A stretch of 64,000 bases of DNA from Listronotus oregonensis. Its lineage: Eukaryota; Arthropoda; Insecta; Coleoptera; Curculionidae. The position numbers were made by a program, and so were the translations under genes. Shown piece after piece: positions 1-10,400 of this stretch. The DNA lies in NCBI GenBank assembly GCA_019359885.1, contig JAHBCN010000200.1:62001-126000 (forward strand), written 5' to 3'. Position 1 is the first letter of the stretch; the number at the start of each line of letters is the position of its first letter. The notes beneath the pieces are model-generated. The model was not told where the DNA came from. It saw only the letters and a program-made list of their open reading frames with translations, and did no database searches.

Positions 1-1098
1 TCCTCTCTACGACAAGCGCCTGCTAAATCAAAAATCGTAGCCACTTTTATATGTGAATAAGTATCATCTGGCGCTTTATCCATGAATTTCGATATTTCTT
101 CTTTTAAAAAGTCTTTAGGCTTTGTGGGTCTAGAACCAACGCCTTGTTTTTTAAGGTAGGCTGTCACTTTGAAAAACGTGCTTAAATCTATGTTCTTTCG
201 TAACTTAATAATACATTTTAGGGTAATTGTCTCGAAAGTTGCCTCCTCTCCGATTTTGACCAAATTTGGTATACGGGTGTTTTTTGGGGCGCTGATTACG
301 AATCTGAAAAAATATTTTTTCGGCGACGTTTCGTTTTCGAGATATTCATCATCAATGTTGAATATCAAACTAACCTTATTTTCACTATATTCCCCCTTCT
401 TTTTGTACACAATTCTTGATTTTTACACTAAAGTGACACACAATATTTTATAAACACCCTTTAAAACCTTGTATTTTTATTTATTTTACTTCTTTTTCCA
501 TTAAATTACGAACTTTCAAGTCTAAAGGCAGCAGCCATATTTGCTTACGTATATACATGGTTGCGGCCACTTTGGGGCGTGTGAAAGTGGATGTTTGCAA
601 TTAAATGGAAAAAAGTGAAAAATAAACATTAAAAAAAAATTTTAAAAGGTGTTTGTGAAATAGTGTGTGCCAATGTAGTGTAAAAATCAAGAATTCTGTG
701 TAAAAAGAAGGAGGAATAGTGTAAATAAGGTTATTTTGATTTTCAACTTTGATGATGAATATCTCGAAAACAACGTTGCTCAAAAATATTTTTCAGATTG
801 AATCGCCCCCAAAACTCCCGTATCCCAAATTTGGTCAAAATCGGAGGGGGCAACTCGAGACAATTACCCATTTTAGCATAGTGTATCTAGACCATAATGT
901 ATTGGGTTTACATGTTTTTGATAAATAAGAGAAATAGACCAGAAAAATCTCTTCTTTAAAAACCTTCACACACTTACTTTGACACCAGCTCTCAAACATA
1001 ACAAATTCTTTTTCACACCTTTGACGAGATTTCATGGGCAGGAGATATATACTTGATGTTTCTGCTGCTTCGATAATCGATTCGTCCTCAGAATCCAT
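1..1098 (-). pseudogene. Tyrosine-recombinase-like (Crypton-type) ORF, split by an inserted element
   Basis: The ORF begins at an ATG at 1098, reads leftward to 869, and resumes from 221 to the window edge, where it is cut off. The N-terminal part starts MDSEDESIIEAA and continues through a helical segment containing KSRQRCEKEF and FLVYFSYLSKTCKPNTLWSRY. This resembles the core-binding (SAM-like) domain of arthropod Crypton-like or phage-integrase-fold recombinases. The second part ends with IFDLAGACRREE, a phrase I associate with the start of the catalytic domain of these proteins. The catalytic Arg/His/Tyr residues would lie outside the window. If 222-868 and one copy of the 8-bp flank are skipped, the frame is open throughout with no stop, so the ORF was probably intact before the insertion. 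It could be a mobile Crypton-like element or a host gene derived from one. Family recognition is from memory; the split reading frame is directly visible. Confidence 0.62.
222..868. mobile_element. Foldback/MITE-like element with about 280-bp inverted repeats and 8-bp TSD
   Basis: The segments 222-513 and 594-868 are inverted copies of each other, both beginning GGTAATTGTCTCGA at the outer ends and separated by an 80-bp spacer. The 8-bp sequence CATTTTAG flanks both sides (214-221 and 869-876), which is a clean target-site duplication. The element has no credible ORF and is non-autonomous. An 8-bp duplication fits hAT, P, Merlin or some Mutator-like transposases; long TIRs starting with GG fit Mutator-like or Merlin best, but I cannot assign the superfamily. 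It sits inside a recombinase ORF, between codons that rejoin in frame. Confidence 0.85.
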
Positions 1099-3544
1099 TG
1101 AAAATGTTTCTCCAAATTAGTTGAAAAATGCGTGACAGAAAATTAATTTTTGATAGATGTATAAACAATTAGTTTGATGCCATGGATTCTTTGATAATTT
1201 AAATGAAGTTATTTAAAATATATACTTACATTTGGTAAATTATGATTATTTTATTTTATTTAATAAATGTTATAAAACGACTGCAAAATTACAGGAAAAA
1301 TCAGTTTTTTCAAATATATAACTATTATAATCAAAATTATACATTATTTTATAATTAGATACTAATTTATGTTCCAAAAACTAAAAGATTTTACTTTTCC
1401 GCACGCAGATTAGTGCGAAAAAGTATAGCTTTCCGCACGCTTGTAGAAAAAGTTAATTACTTAGTAAAATTGGTTACACCTTACGAGAAAACAAAATAGA
1501 CACATTTAAACTAGTATTTCGTTGGAACTATACATACATCATAAAATATGAATATCTACTTTCAACTTTTACCAACAGATCCTCATAAAGTATTTATACT
1601 TCAACTTTATTCCGAACTAAACAAAATATCTTTTACCTTGTTTTCATCGAAAAGGGCAACAGGTTGACCTTAACTTTGGGGGTAGAAATATAAAAGATGA
1701 AATATGAACGCCGGGGATAAGCGGGATACTTTTTTTCATTGCTTATTTTTGAGCGCGAATAAAAAGGGGGTCAACGTGTCAGTTGCCGGTGCAGGTGGCC
1801 GACTTTATAAGCTCCGGAATATGGCTCTCTGATCTGCTTTTAAAAAAAGGAAAACCCATAATAAAAGCAAGGGCTAAAATACGAGGGGTGAAAATAGGAT
1901 GAGAAACTATCGAGAGGCATAAACGTGTAAGTTAATGAATATTTATGTTTTTATAACAGTGGAAGGGATGACAGCCTATTGATATTTAGCTTTCTCGATG
2001 ATCTAATTCCATATACTAAGTTACCCGTTGGGAAGTAAATGTGGCCACGCCTTTTCTATAATAACCAAAAAAAAAAGTTATATTTTTTTGGTCAAATCTG
2101 AAAAAATACCTATGGGGGGTTAAGTTTGGTCTTCAAGAAAAGACCCTTTTTAAGGACTTCTTATAACATATTGTTATTTTAGGTTTATTTTAAAAATTAG
2201 TATATTATAATACAATATTTGAAGAACATTAAAAAAAATGACACCGAAATAAAAAGAAATAACGGATATATTGCAGTTCTCAAATTTTAGCACTGGATGA
2301 TTTGAAATCAAAACAAAAAGTTGTTTTAATTAGTTTGTTAGTTTCTTTCTCAAGGGATGCAGATTTTTTTTATTTTATCAATTTTAATTTTTCATTTGAA
2401 AGTTGTTTTTTTTTTTACAATAAAATCGACCTATTTGTTATTGTAAGATTAATAATAATTGAAAAAAAAAAAAAAAACTCAACAGTTCTTAAGAGTTATT
2501 TGTATGTAGAATATTTTGATCGGTTTAGTAGTTTTCTCGGAATAGTGGTCACCGATTTTAAAAATTACATGTTTGGGAAAAACAATTTAAAGTTTTGTAC
2601 GCTTACGCAACTGAGTTGAAGAAAAAACTATTAAAAATCCGCCAATTTGCTCCGATTGACCTCAACATTTAATACAATATTCTTGAGATGATGATGAGTA
2701 CATGACCCCCTGCTCGATTGTGCGGTATCTGTTTGATACAACCAATTTTAAATGGATGTTAAGGAAGTATGCAATGAAAAAAGGGATAGGTTCCTATAAA
2801 AATTAGCCGCAATTATCTGTAATTAATTTTAGTATGATTAATTGTGTCCACCAAGCCAGAAAAAGTAACTTTTCCTCTAAATAAAATATGCTATTTTTAC
2901 GTCAACAAATTAATGCAAAAACATCTGTTTTTAACAGTAATAATTATTAAAGATAAAATGGGATCGTAAGGGGGCCCCAGACCGGTGTAATGGAACATTT
3001 AGCTGTCAGTCTACGTTTGTCAGTGAACACTGTCAACAATAAAAAATTTTTTAAAATTGGGTCTCCGATTGCGTTTTAATTTCCTATTGGTAATCCGTTA
3101 TTGAGAAGTAAATTTAATATTTAATTGAGAAATAAATACAAATTCTAGTTTCGTTTTTAGTTTTATAAATATTGAGTTGTTGAGGTCTTTTTTTGTTGTT
3201 TGTTTGTATCTATGTTGCTACAATAGCATTTTTCCCCTTCGACCTTTTTTTTTTTTGATTAGTCCTACCTACTACTAACCAAAACCAACCAAATTCTTAG
3301 TGTTAGTACCGCTAGTTTTGGTTAGTAATGAAAAACTAACTGGTTACTTCTAAGTGGCAGCTCTGAGGTTTTCAAATTTTTTTATTAACAAAGAGTGAGA
3401 CATGGATCCACACTAAATATATATCCAGAGAAAACACTTTTTAAATTTACGAAAAAAGCTGATTTTTGGGTGCCTCCTATGGAAAAATTTAACTTTTACA
3501 AGCAAATCCTTGATATTTAAATGCCTCTAATTTCAAGGTTTAAA
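1099..3544. other. AT-rich sequence with no identified gene
   Basis: No coding frame here is persuasive. A short motif, TTTCCGCACGC, occurs twice near 1397-1440. The 1640-2060 stretch is slightly GC-richer but matches nothing I know. A hairpin with 12-bp perfect arms lies at 3274-3326. Confidence 0.5.
3274..3326. repeat. Hairpin with perfect 12-bp arms
   Basis: ACTAACCAAAAC at 3274-3285 is the exact reverse complement of 3315-3326, with a 29-base loop. It could be the remnant of a small inverted-repeat element. No gene is adjacent. Confidence 0.6.
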
Positions 3545-4500
3545 GTGGGGTGGACTTTTTAACGCCCTCCACCGCGACCTCTCGGTCTATTGTGGCTCAC
3601 ACCTATTCATATTTCTCCCAATAGGATTAAATTTCTAATGAACCCGATATCAGTTGAAAGGGGATTCTTGAATCCCCCCTTACTCGTGCCGCTACCGGAC
3701 ACGAGCACAATTTTTGTGTTCTGGTGTCCTGTCTCCTGGAAAGTATGACGAGCAAAACGATTAGATCCGTCATGCCTTTTCCTAATGGGCTACCCCAAAA
3801 CCGGGTACCAATACGAAATATGGGTAGCTACCGGGTCCCTTTTTACACAAACCGGATGTACCTTCTGCAGCCGTATATCCGGCCCTTTACTATGAAAACG
3901 GTTCTTTCCCTTTTTGTTTAAAGGGGGAAACCCTTTCCTACAAAAAGCGATTCTGTCCGCCTTCTGTTTGGATTTAGGGATCCTTCCGGGACCTTGTTCG
4001 GGATGGATTAGCTCATTCCCGGGAAACAGGCGTCTGCGACTTTTAGGAGCACCTTTCGGGAAAAAGTTAATCGTTTTCAGTCTGCGCACCCTTGTCTGCT
4101 TGTGACCTTTGTCACTTTTTTCTTAAAATGGTTCTGTCCCTTTCTGTTGGAACTAGGTAAATACTAATTCACCACGGCAAGGTCCCGCATTACCACAGTA
4201 AGGCCCCGAACTCCGAGAGGTCGCCCTGTACCTCCAATGGCACCGTCGGAGACATATTTAAGGCACAGGATGTCATTCACTCATCAGCACGGTATGCTAA
4301 AACCTTGAGTTGAGCCTTGTGCTCGTCTTTGCTTCTGATCCTGTCCCCTACGCGAGCAGCTGGAGTTGCCGATAATAATCCGCAACTCCAGCACATGTTA
4401 TAAAGATCCACTGGGCCCAACGGTGGGTCCAGAACTAACCACGAGCAAAATTTAGATGGTGTTGCTAAACTGCAAACTGACACAAATAACATCAACAATT
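3545..4500. other. GC-richer block of unknown origin, probably an old repeat
   Basis: This stretch is clearly richer in G and C than its surroundings and is full of short open frames on both strands, none recognisable. On the minus strand the right end reads as a short peptide ending DEHKAQLKVLAYRADE before a stop at 4277. The 12-mer GCGACCTCTCGG near 3577 appears inverted near 4213. A decayed retrotransposon leader or ORF1 region is possible, but I cannot name a family. Confidence 0.35.
4359..4392. repeat. Perfect 11-bp hairpin
   Basis: GCTGGAGTTGC at 4359-4369 pairs perfectly with 4382-4392 around a 12-base loop. It is GC-rich in AT-rich surroundings and lies inside the unidentified GC-richer block. 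Confidence 0.75.
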
Positions 4501-4902
4501 AAACCATAAACAGGAGAGTAAGCGCACAGCAAAAAGACTCAAAATTTCAGCCAAAATATTGCTCACACTTCCTAATGAAACTTCTAAGGCTTCTACTGGG
4601 TTAATTAATAATTTCTTAGTGTGAATTAGCTCCAGGACTTCTACCGCGACGTGTCAATTTAGCCACTTCTTTTTCCTACTCTCACTCGTGACAAAATCTA
4701 CTGCATTTAGACGTTCCATATTTATCACGTGTTGTTTTAAAGCGAGAGATAATTTTCCCTTTTTATGAGCAAATCATTGGGACATTGTCTTCCGTAATTT
4801 GACATTTTTCTAAGGGTTTCGGCGTGCCATAGAAGACAATGCCAAATGTATGAGTTTGGCACCTAAAAAACTTGATGGATTATTATAAAAATCATTATAA
4901 TA

Positions 4903-5229
4903 AAGTAGAATCTCAATAATCCGGCACTTAAATAAATCGAAAGTCCAATAATCCAGCACCTTCGCCCAAAAAACCCTTCCCCTCACCCCTTTCTTTCCCA
5001 AAAACCTCAACAAAAGTTTTTTTTAAAACTATATAATTTGTTTAATTTTGAGACATGTGGCTTATGGTTATAAAAAACATGCAAACAAAACACAAACGCG
5101 TTGTATTTTCTTTATGAAATCGTTTATTTTATTTACTATGCGTTTTTCTAGACAATCCAGTAATCCAAGCATTTTAATAAACCGGCATTCTCTGGTTTTT
5201 AATAGTGCCGGATTAGTAAGATTCTACCT
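4903..5229. mobile_element. Tigger/pogo-type MITE
   Basis: The left end reads AAGTAGAATCTCAATAATCC followed by GGCAC, and the right end is its inverted counterpart (GTGCCGGATTAGTAAGATTC). Both are flanked by TA (4901-4902 and 5230-5231), the target duplication of the Tc1/mariner/pogo group. A GTAGAATCTC...AATCCGGCA terminus is the hallmark of Tigger-like elements. At 327 bp with no transposase ORF, it is a non-autonomous deletion derivative. Confidence 0.85.
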
Positions 5230-5399
5230 TACCGCCATTTTCATTTTTTAAAAATATTTTTCGGATATACTGTCAATAAAATCCATTAAAAATCCCAAAA
5301 ACTAACGAAATTCGAGCTTCCCAATCATTCTGGGTCATTCGGGCAAGTTTTGACCAAATTTCCCAAAAACGGCGTGGGGCGTTAAAACGTTGGAAATTG

Positions 5400-5535
5400 A
5401 AAATTGAAATTCGTCGGCGACGGCGGCAAATTGAGAGGCGGCCGATATGGTAAGTCGTGTCGGTGGTGACAAATGGACTGGCGGCGACGCCCCCGCATCG
5501 TCGATCTGAAATCGTTAACGGGCCTCTTCTGCACT
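5400..5535 (+). other. CpG-rich patch with a GTAAGT splice-donor-like site
   Basis: This short stretch carries many CG dinucleotides (for example CGTCGGCGACGGCGGC) in otherwise AT-rich DNA, with a consensus-like splice donor GGTAAGT near 5448. It could be a leader exon or promoter of a host gene, or a fragment of a GC-rich element. I see no downstream coding exon to connect it with. Confidence 0.3.
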
Positions 5536-5802
5536 TTATTGGCTTGATTGGTTAAAAAACTTACATATTTATTAGGGTTGGAATTTTTTTTATGCGAGAA
5601 TAAATTTGCGAAAAAAATTTTAAAGGAAAAGCATTTATTCGTAAAGACTTATTAGCCAAATAAAACCTGCGAATATTGTCAAGTGTTGATCAGGGTTAAG
5701 AAAAACAGTTAATATGCTAATGGCTAATTTTTTAACATTTTTTAAATTACCAGCACTTCACCTGTAAAAAAATAGGAGTAAAAGGAACTAAAGATATATT
5801 TA

Positions 5803-5859
5803 TTTTAACGATGTCACGTCTTGCTTTACAATTTTAACGATTCACGTCTTGCTTTACAA
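5803..5859. repeat. Two-copy 28/29-bp tandem duplication
   Basis: TTTTAACGAT(G)TCACGTCTTGCTTTACAA occurs at 5803-5831 and again at 5832-5859, differing by one base. It lies immediately before the truncated 5' end of a LINE. Confidence 0.85.
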
Positions 5860-5861
5860 AT

Positions 5862-8068
5862 AGTAACTGCTTGTTATTTGCAGATGATTTGAAATTCTTC
5901 ACCTCCGACACTGCCGATAGTTATGCTTTACAATCCGATTTAAATCGATTTATAAAAGGGTGGAAGGAATTCTCTTTCCTTAATATTGCGAAATGTACTA
6001 CTACCCTTTTCACAAAATCTCTTGCCCCCACCCAAAAAAGGTCTATAAAATTGATGACTCAATCCTGAAAACTTCTTCCCACAGTGAATGACTTAGGTGT
6101 AATTTTTGACGAAGGCTTATCGTTTAACCTTCATATCGACACAATCGTATGCAGAGCCATTAAAATTTTTGGGCTTCATCAGGGGGAAATTCCCGACACT
6201 TCACCCGCACGAAGGCCATTATGTCCTGTATAACTGCTTGGTAAAAGTGTACTCGAATATTGCTCAGTTATCTGGCAGCCCCGTTATGTTTGCCATATGG
6301 TTTGAAGGAGTACAACATAATTCATTAAATATTTTTTTTTGGTTTGTTCAACAAGAAATCCGGTATCGTTTCGAAATCGTTTTGAACTGTTTTGGTGCGC
6401 TTAGACGCATGCGCGCCCGCAAAAATATTTTTTTCGTGACGTGCAAAAAATACAAACGTTGGATCCTTTGCGGATCGTTTTGGGTTTTTAAATCAGAAAT
6501 TTTTGAATTTTTGTTTAAAAAAAATAACTCTACTTTTCTACTTTATTTTTTTTTGATGAAAGTAAGCAAATATCACTCATAATATCGTCCATCTTTAAAA
6601 AATAATTAAATTTAATGATGTGCTTAGGAGGTGTAAAAATTAATGTTTTTGAATAAGTAAACAAGCGAGGGAAAAAGAAAAAGCTAAAGACGTTGCACGC
6701 TAACTTAATAAAGTTGGGTTACAGAAAAATTAAAGTAAATGAAAGGTCAAACAGAAAAGATAAACATTATTATCAAATTGTTTTAATTATACACATAAAT
6801 TAAAAAATTTAAATTAAAAAAAAAAAATAAACAACTTTTAAATTTCTTAACTTAAAATTTTTAAATTTTTTTAAAATTATCATAAAATAAATGTTTCTTT
6901 TTTAAAAAAATTAAACTCCCACAATAACATCATAAAATAGGCTTACAGAAACTGTCTTTCCTATGCGTTATAAAAAAATGTAACAAATATATATTTTTAT
7001 ACAAATATTTATTTAACAAGTTAAAAAATTACCGGACGGGTGCCAGAGAGTGCACCAATAAAATAAAAAATCACGAAAACCCTATTAACAGTGATTGCCC
7101 TACGTATGCTAAATTTTATTTTATTTTAAACTGATTGGCATGTTTCCAAATGTCTTAATTTATAATAACATAATTTTGTTAACTTAAATTAACTTTAAAT
7201 TTTCTGCATAATCCTACCTTAACGGGAAACATATGAAAATGAAATATGAAACAATAAACATGAAACAGCTTTTTAAAAGAAAAAAACCAGTGCCAAGATG
7301 TTCAATGCCAAGTCAACCAAACAGTTTTCAATTTAGGCCATGTATCAAAATTACCGTTCTGAAACCGTAACTAAACGATCCCAGGTTTTGTTGGTAAAAA
7401 CAGGATCGTCCGATACCGTCACGTCTCTGCTGGAACGCACTTTAATCACTGCGCATGACGTGATCGTTCGGTGACGTTTTCGACGTGTTGGAACAAACCT
7501 TTTAAAAATCGTTTTCCGTATCAAGACGTCTGCTATGAAACTAGATTGCTTCTGTATGGTAGCAGACGCTGGAGAATAGACGTAGACAAAACTCTCCTCT
7601 TGTTTCTTTATAAACTGTTAATGGGATGATTCACTGTACTGATCTTCTGAGTATGGTGGATTTCGGTTTCCCCGGTCGAACTCGTCACAACTCCCTCTTC
7701 TTCGGGAAAAGGGCATAGGACCAATTATGTTTAAAACACGTTTATTCACCGCATGTGTCAAAATTATAACTTATTTTATCACAATTGTGACATCTTTATT
7801 GGTCTGTATTCTCTTAAGAGATGGCTGGGGTTTGGGCGACGTCTGATTTAAGATTAAATTTTAAACCCTTAATCAGTATTTACTTAATGAAACTATTGTA
7901 TGTAGTGCATTTAAACAAGTATTGTGAGCTTTTTTATTTGTATGTATTTTTAAGTTTTTATTTTTTTGTTTTTTCCCTTTTTTACATTAATTTTGTACCA
8001 TTTGGGGGATTTTCCTGAAATTGTACTTACTGTAAATAAACAAATAAATAAAAAAAAATAAATAAATA
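5862..8068 (+). mobile_element. 5'-truncated Jockey/CR1-group LINE, interrupted by a DNA transposon
   Basis: Two segments, 5862-6340 and 7500-8068, read as one LINE split by a TIR transposon. The first begins at the reverse transcriptase catalytic motif FADD (5877-5888, within LLFADDLKFF) and continues through a thumb-like region (LGVIFDEGLSFNLHID), then shifts frame near 6070. The second segment carries the ORF2 C-terminal tail (FLYKLLNGMIHCTDLLSMVD, FGFPGRTRHN), a short 3' UTR and an AAATAAAT-rich tail ending near 8068. Everything upstream of the catalytic motif (endonuclease, RT fingers) is missing, as expected from incomplete target-primed reverse transcription. Frameshifts make it non-functional. 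RT family assignment rests on known motifs; the exact clade is uncertain. Confidence 0.8.
6341..7499. mobile_element. 1.16-kb TIR DNA transposon, copy 1 (non-autonomous)
   Basis: The ends are GGTTTGTTC(C)AACA in inverted orientation: left at 6341, right ending at 7499. The interior has CG- and GATC-rich subterminal segments next to both ends and no credible ORF. It interrupts a LINE, and LINE ORF2 resumes directly after it. Flanks are T-runs (TTT/TTTT), so the target duplication cannot be measured exactly. A second copy in reverse orientation occupies 51935-59213, split by a gypsy element. Superfamily unassigned; the 3-bp ATT duplication at copy 2 would fit a PIF/Harbinger-like mechanism, but that is weak. 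Confidence 0.82.
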
Positions 8069-8749
<681 letters not shown>

Positions 8750-8764
8750 CATCAACATTCGCAG

Positions 8765-9850
8765 CTTTATGTGGTATGTGTAGCTTCATAGAAACCCCAT
8801 ATACCTTCTCCCCAGCTGGGCCTATTGTTCTCTATTTTTTTTATAGGGGCCCCAATTTTTCCTGCGAGTTTCTAATGTCAGGGTTTCCATCTCAGGTGGG
8901 TCTTTTTCAGGTCTCTTAATGCCTCTTGGGTACCATGTTGTAATTTTGGTGGGTCCATCTGTACCCTGTTATTCTTGCCAAGTGTTTTGCCCACTGCCAT
9001 TTAAAAATTTGTTTCTGTGGATCACATCTATCACCTGAGTTCTTTGTCGTATCCACATTATTCTTTTGCGGTCTCTCTTTCGTAATTTCCAGCCTGTTGC
9101 GTTCATTAATCGTTGTTTTACCTGGAGTTTTCTTGTAATATCTGTTTAAGTGTCTAGGTCTCGGCATGGGTTATAACTGTCAAATGCTTTCTTTTTGTAG
9201 GAATGACATTCTGGATTTCAGTATAACTGAATTTCTTCCATGTACTCCATGCTAGCTTGATTCTTCGGTTTATTTCTGGTAGTATGGATTCTGATCTATG
9301 TATAAAAGGGGGCCCAGGTATGTGTATTGTTCTACTATTTCCAGATTTATTTCATTTTTTTAGAATGTCTTGCCCCGTCTGCCTGTTCGTTGTACGTTAT
9401 TTTAGTTTATGCTAGATTTATTTTAAAAACCCACTTCGTTACTGGCCCCCTTCAGTATATTTATTTGTTGTTGTAGTTCTGCAGGGGGATTGGCAATTAG
9501 AATTAGTCGTCTGCAAATCTTAGATGGCTAAGGTATTTTCATCTATTTGCACACCTTTGGTGGTCTAGTTCAGTTTGTAGAAGATTTCTTCTAGTGTTGG
9601 ATAAACAGCTTTGGGGAAAATTACGTCTCCTTGTCGTACTCCTTTGCTAGTGGGGGAAATTTAGGACTTAGTTCCCTTTTATATTACAAGTCTAGCTTTA
9701 GCTGTTTAATATATTCAAAAAAGTTTCTATATAAGGTTTGTCAGCCCCCGATTTGTTAAGGCTTCTATTATTGCTTTGGGATATATCGAATCGAAAAGGG
9801 TTTTTTTTGAAATCATGAACGCTAGAGCTAGTGGTAGTTCATATTCTTTT
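8765..9850 (-). mobile_element. RTE-like LINE fragment (RT and C-terminal part)
   Basis: Reading leftward from 9850, the frames show an RT palm fragment (FDSI, IIEALTNRGL), then GVRQGDVIFPK near 9640, the catalytic motif RFADD at 9506-9520, a thumb-like EINRRIKLAWSTWKKF near 9250, and a C-terminal signature KWQWAKHLARITGYRW near 9000. The tail of the ORF runs to about 8770. GVRQGD, INRRI and the WQWAGH-type motif are typical of RTE-like non-LTR elements. There are many frameshifts, and the endonuclease and N-terminal half are absent. (TA)n tracts lie on both sides. Confidence 0.8.
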
Positions 9851-9864
9851 GGTTTTGGGTGATG

Positions 9865-9865
<1 letters not shown>

Positions 9866-9946
<81 letters not shown>
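9866..9946. repeat. (TA)n microsatellite
   Basis: About 80 bases of TA repeat immediately at the truncated 5' side of the RTE-like fragment. Confidence 0.98.
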
Positions 9947-9948
<2 letters not shown>

Positions 9949-10144
9949 TTGATGTCATGTAAAGATATTACCTCAACAAAAGCGATCTCAATTTATAATT
10001 TTAATTAAAATTTAACAATTTTATTTAATTATCATTTTTGTGTTTTATTTTTTTTTTTATTATATCTTAATGGCAGACTTATCACCGAAACGTAGATAAG
10101 TATTTAAAGGACCCCGCATTTTCTTATTAAAAAAAGGTTTTTTC

Positions 10145-10400
10145 ATTTAACTTTGCTTACTGATAGTTCTCACACTTTGATCAAAAGTTTCCACTGGCAC
10201 AAAACCCGGGGTTTCACCTCAACCTCCCCAAAATCACCCCCAAAGGTCACTAAAATTTTTCTAAAAAAAAATGGGGCTCGGTCAATTGTTTTTAAACTTT
10301 GCATAGTGATAGTTTCAGCACGCTGATTAAATTAAGGGGGTTGGGGGAGGGTTTGGTTTTGTGCTGGTAGAAACTTTTAGGAACTACATCAAATGCGCAT
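10145..10400. repeat. Two related units, part direct and part inverted
   Basis: TTTAACTTTGC(A/T)TA(G/C)TGATAGTT occurs near 10146 and again near 10290 in the same orientation. A neighbouring motif, AAAAGTTTCCACTGGCACAA at about 10185, recurs inverted near 10355-10375. The arrangement suggests a small composite or satellite-like repeat. Confidence 0.55.

Noticed and set aside
6106..6582. 158-codon frame taken as a single protein
   Set aside because: Only its first part is LINE sequence; from 6341 it runs into the inserted TIR transposon, so the join is accidental.
9950..10120. Possible Penelope-like or hammerhead-ribozyme tail (CTTATC...CCGAAACG...GATAAG next to (TA)n)
   Set aside because: The hammerhead core CTGANGA is absent and no Penelope RT or GIY-YIG motif is nearby.
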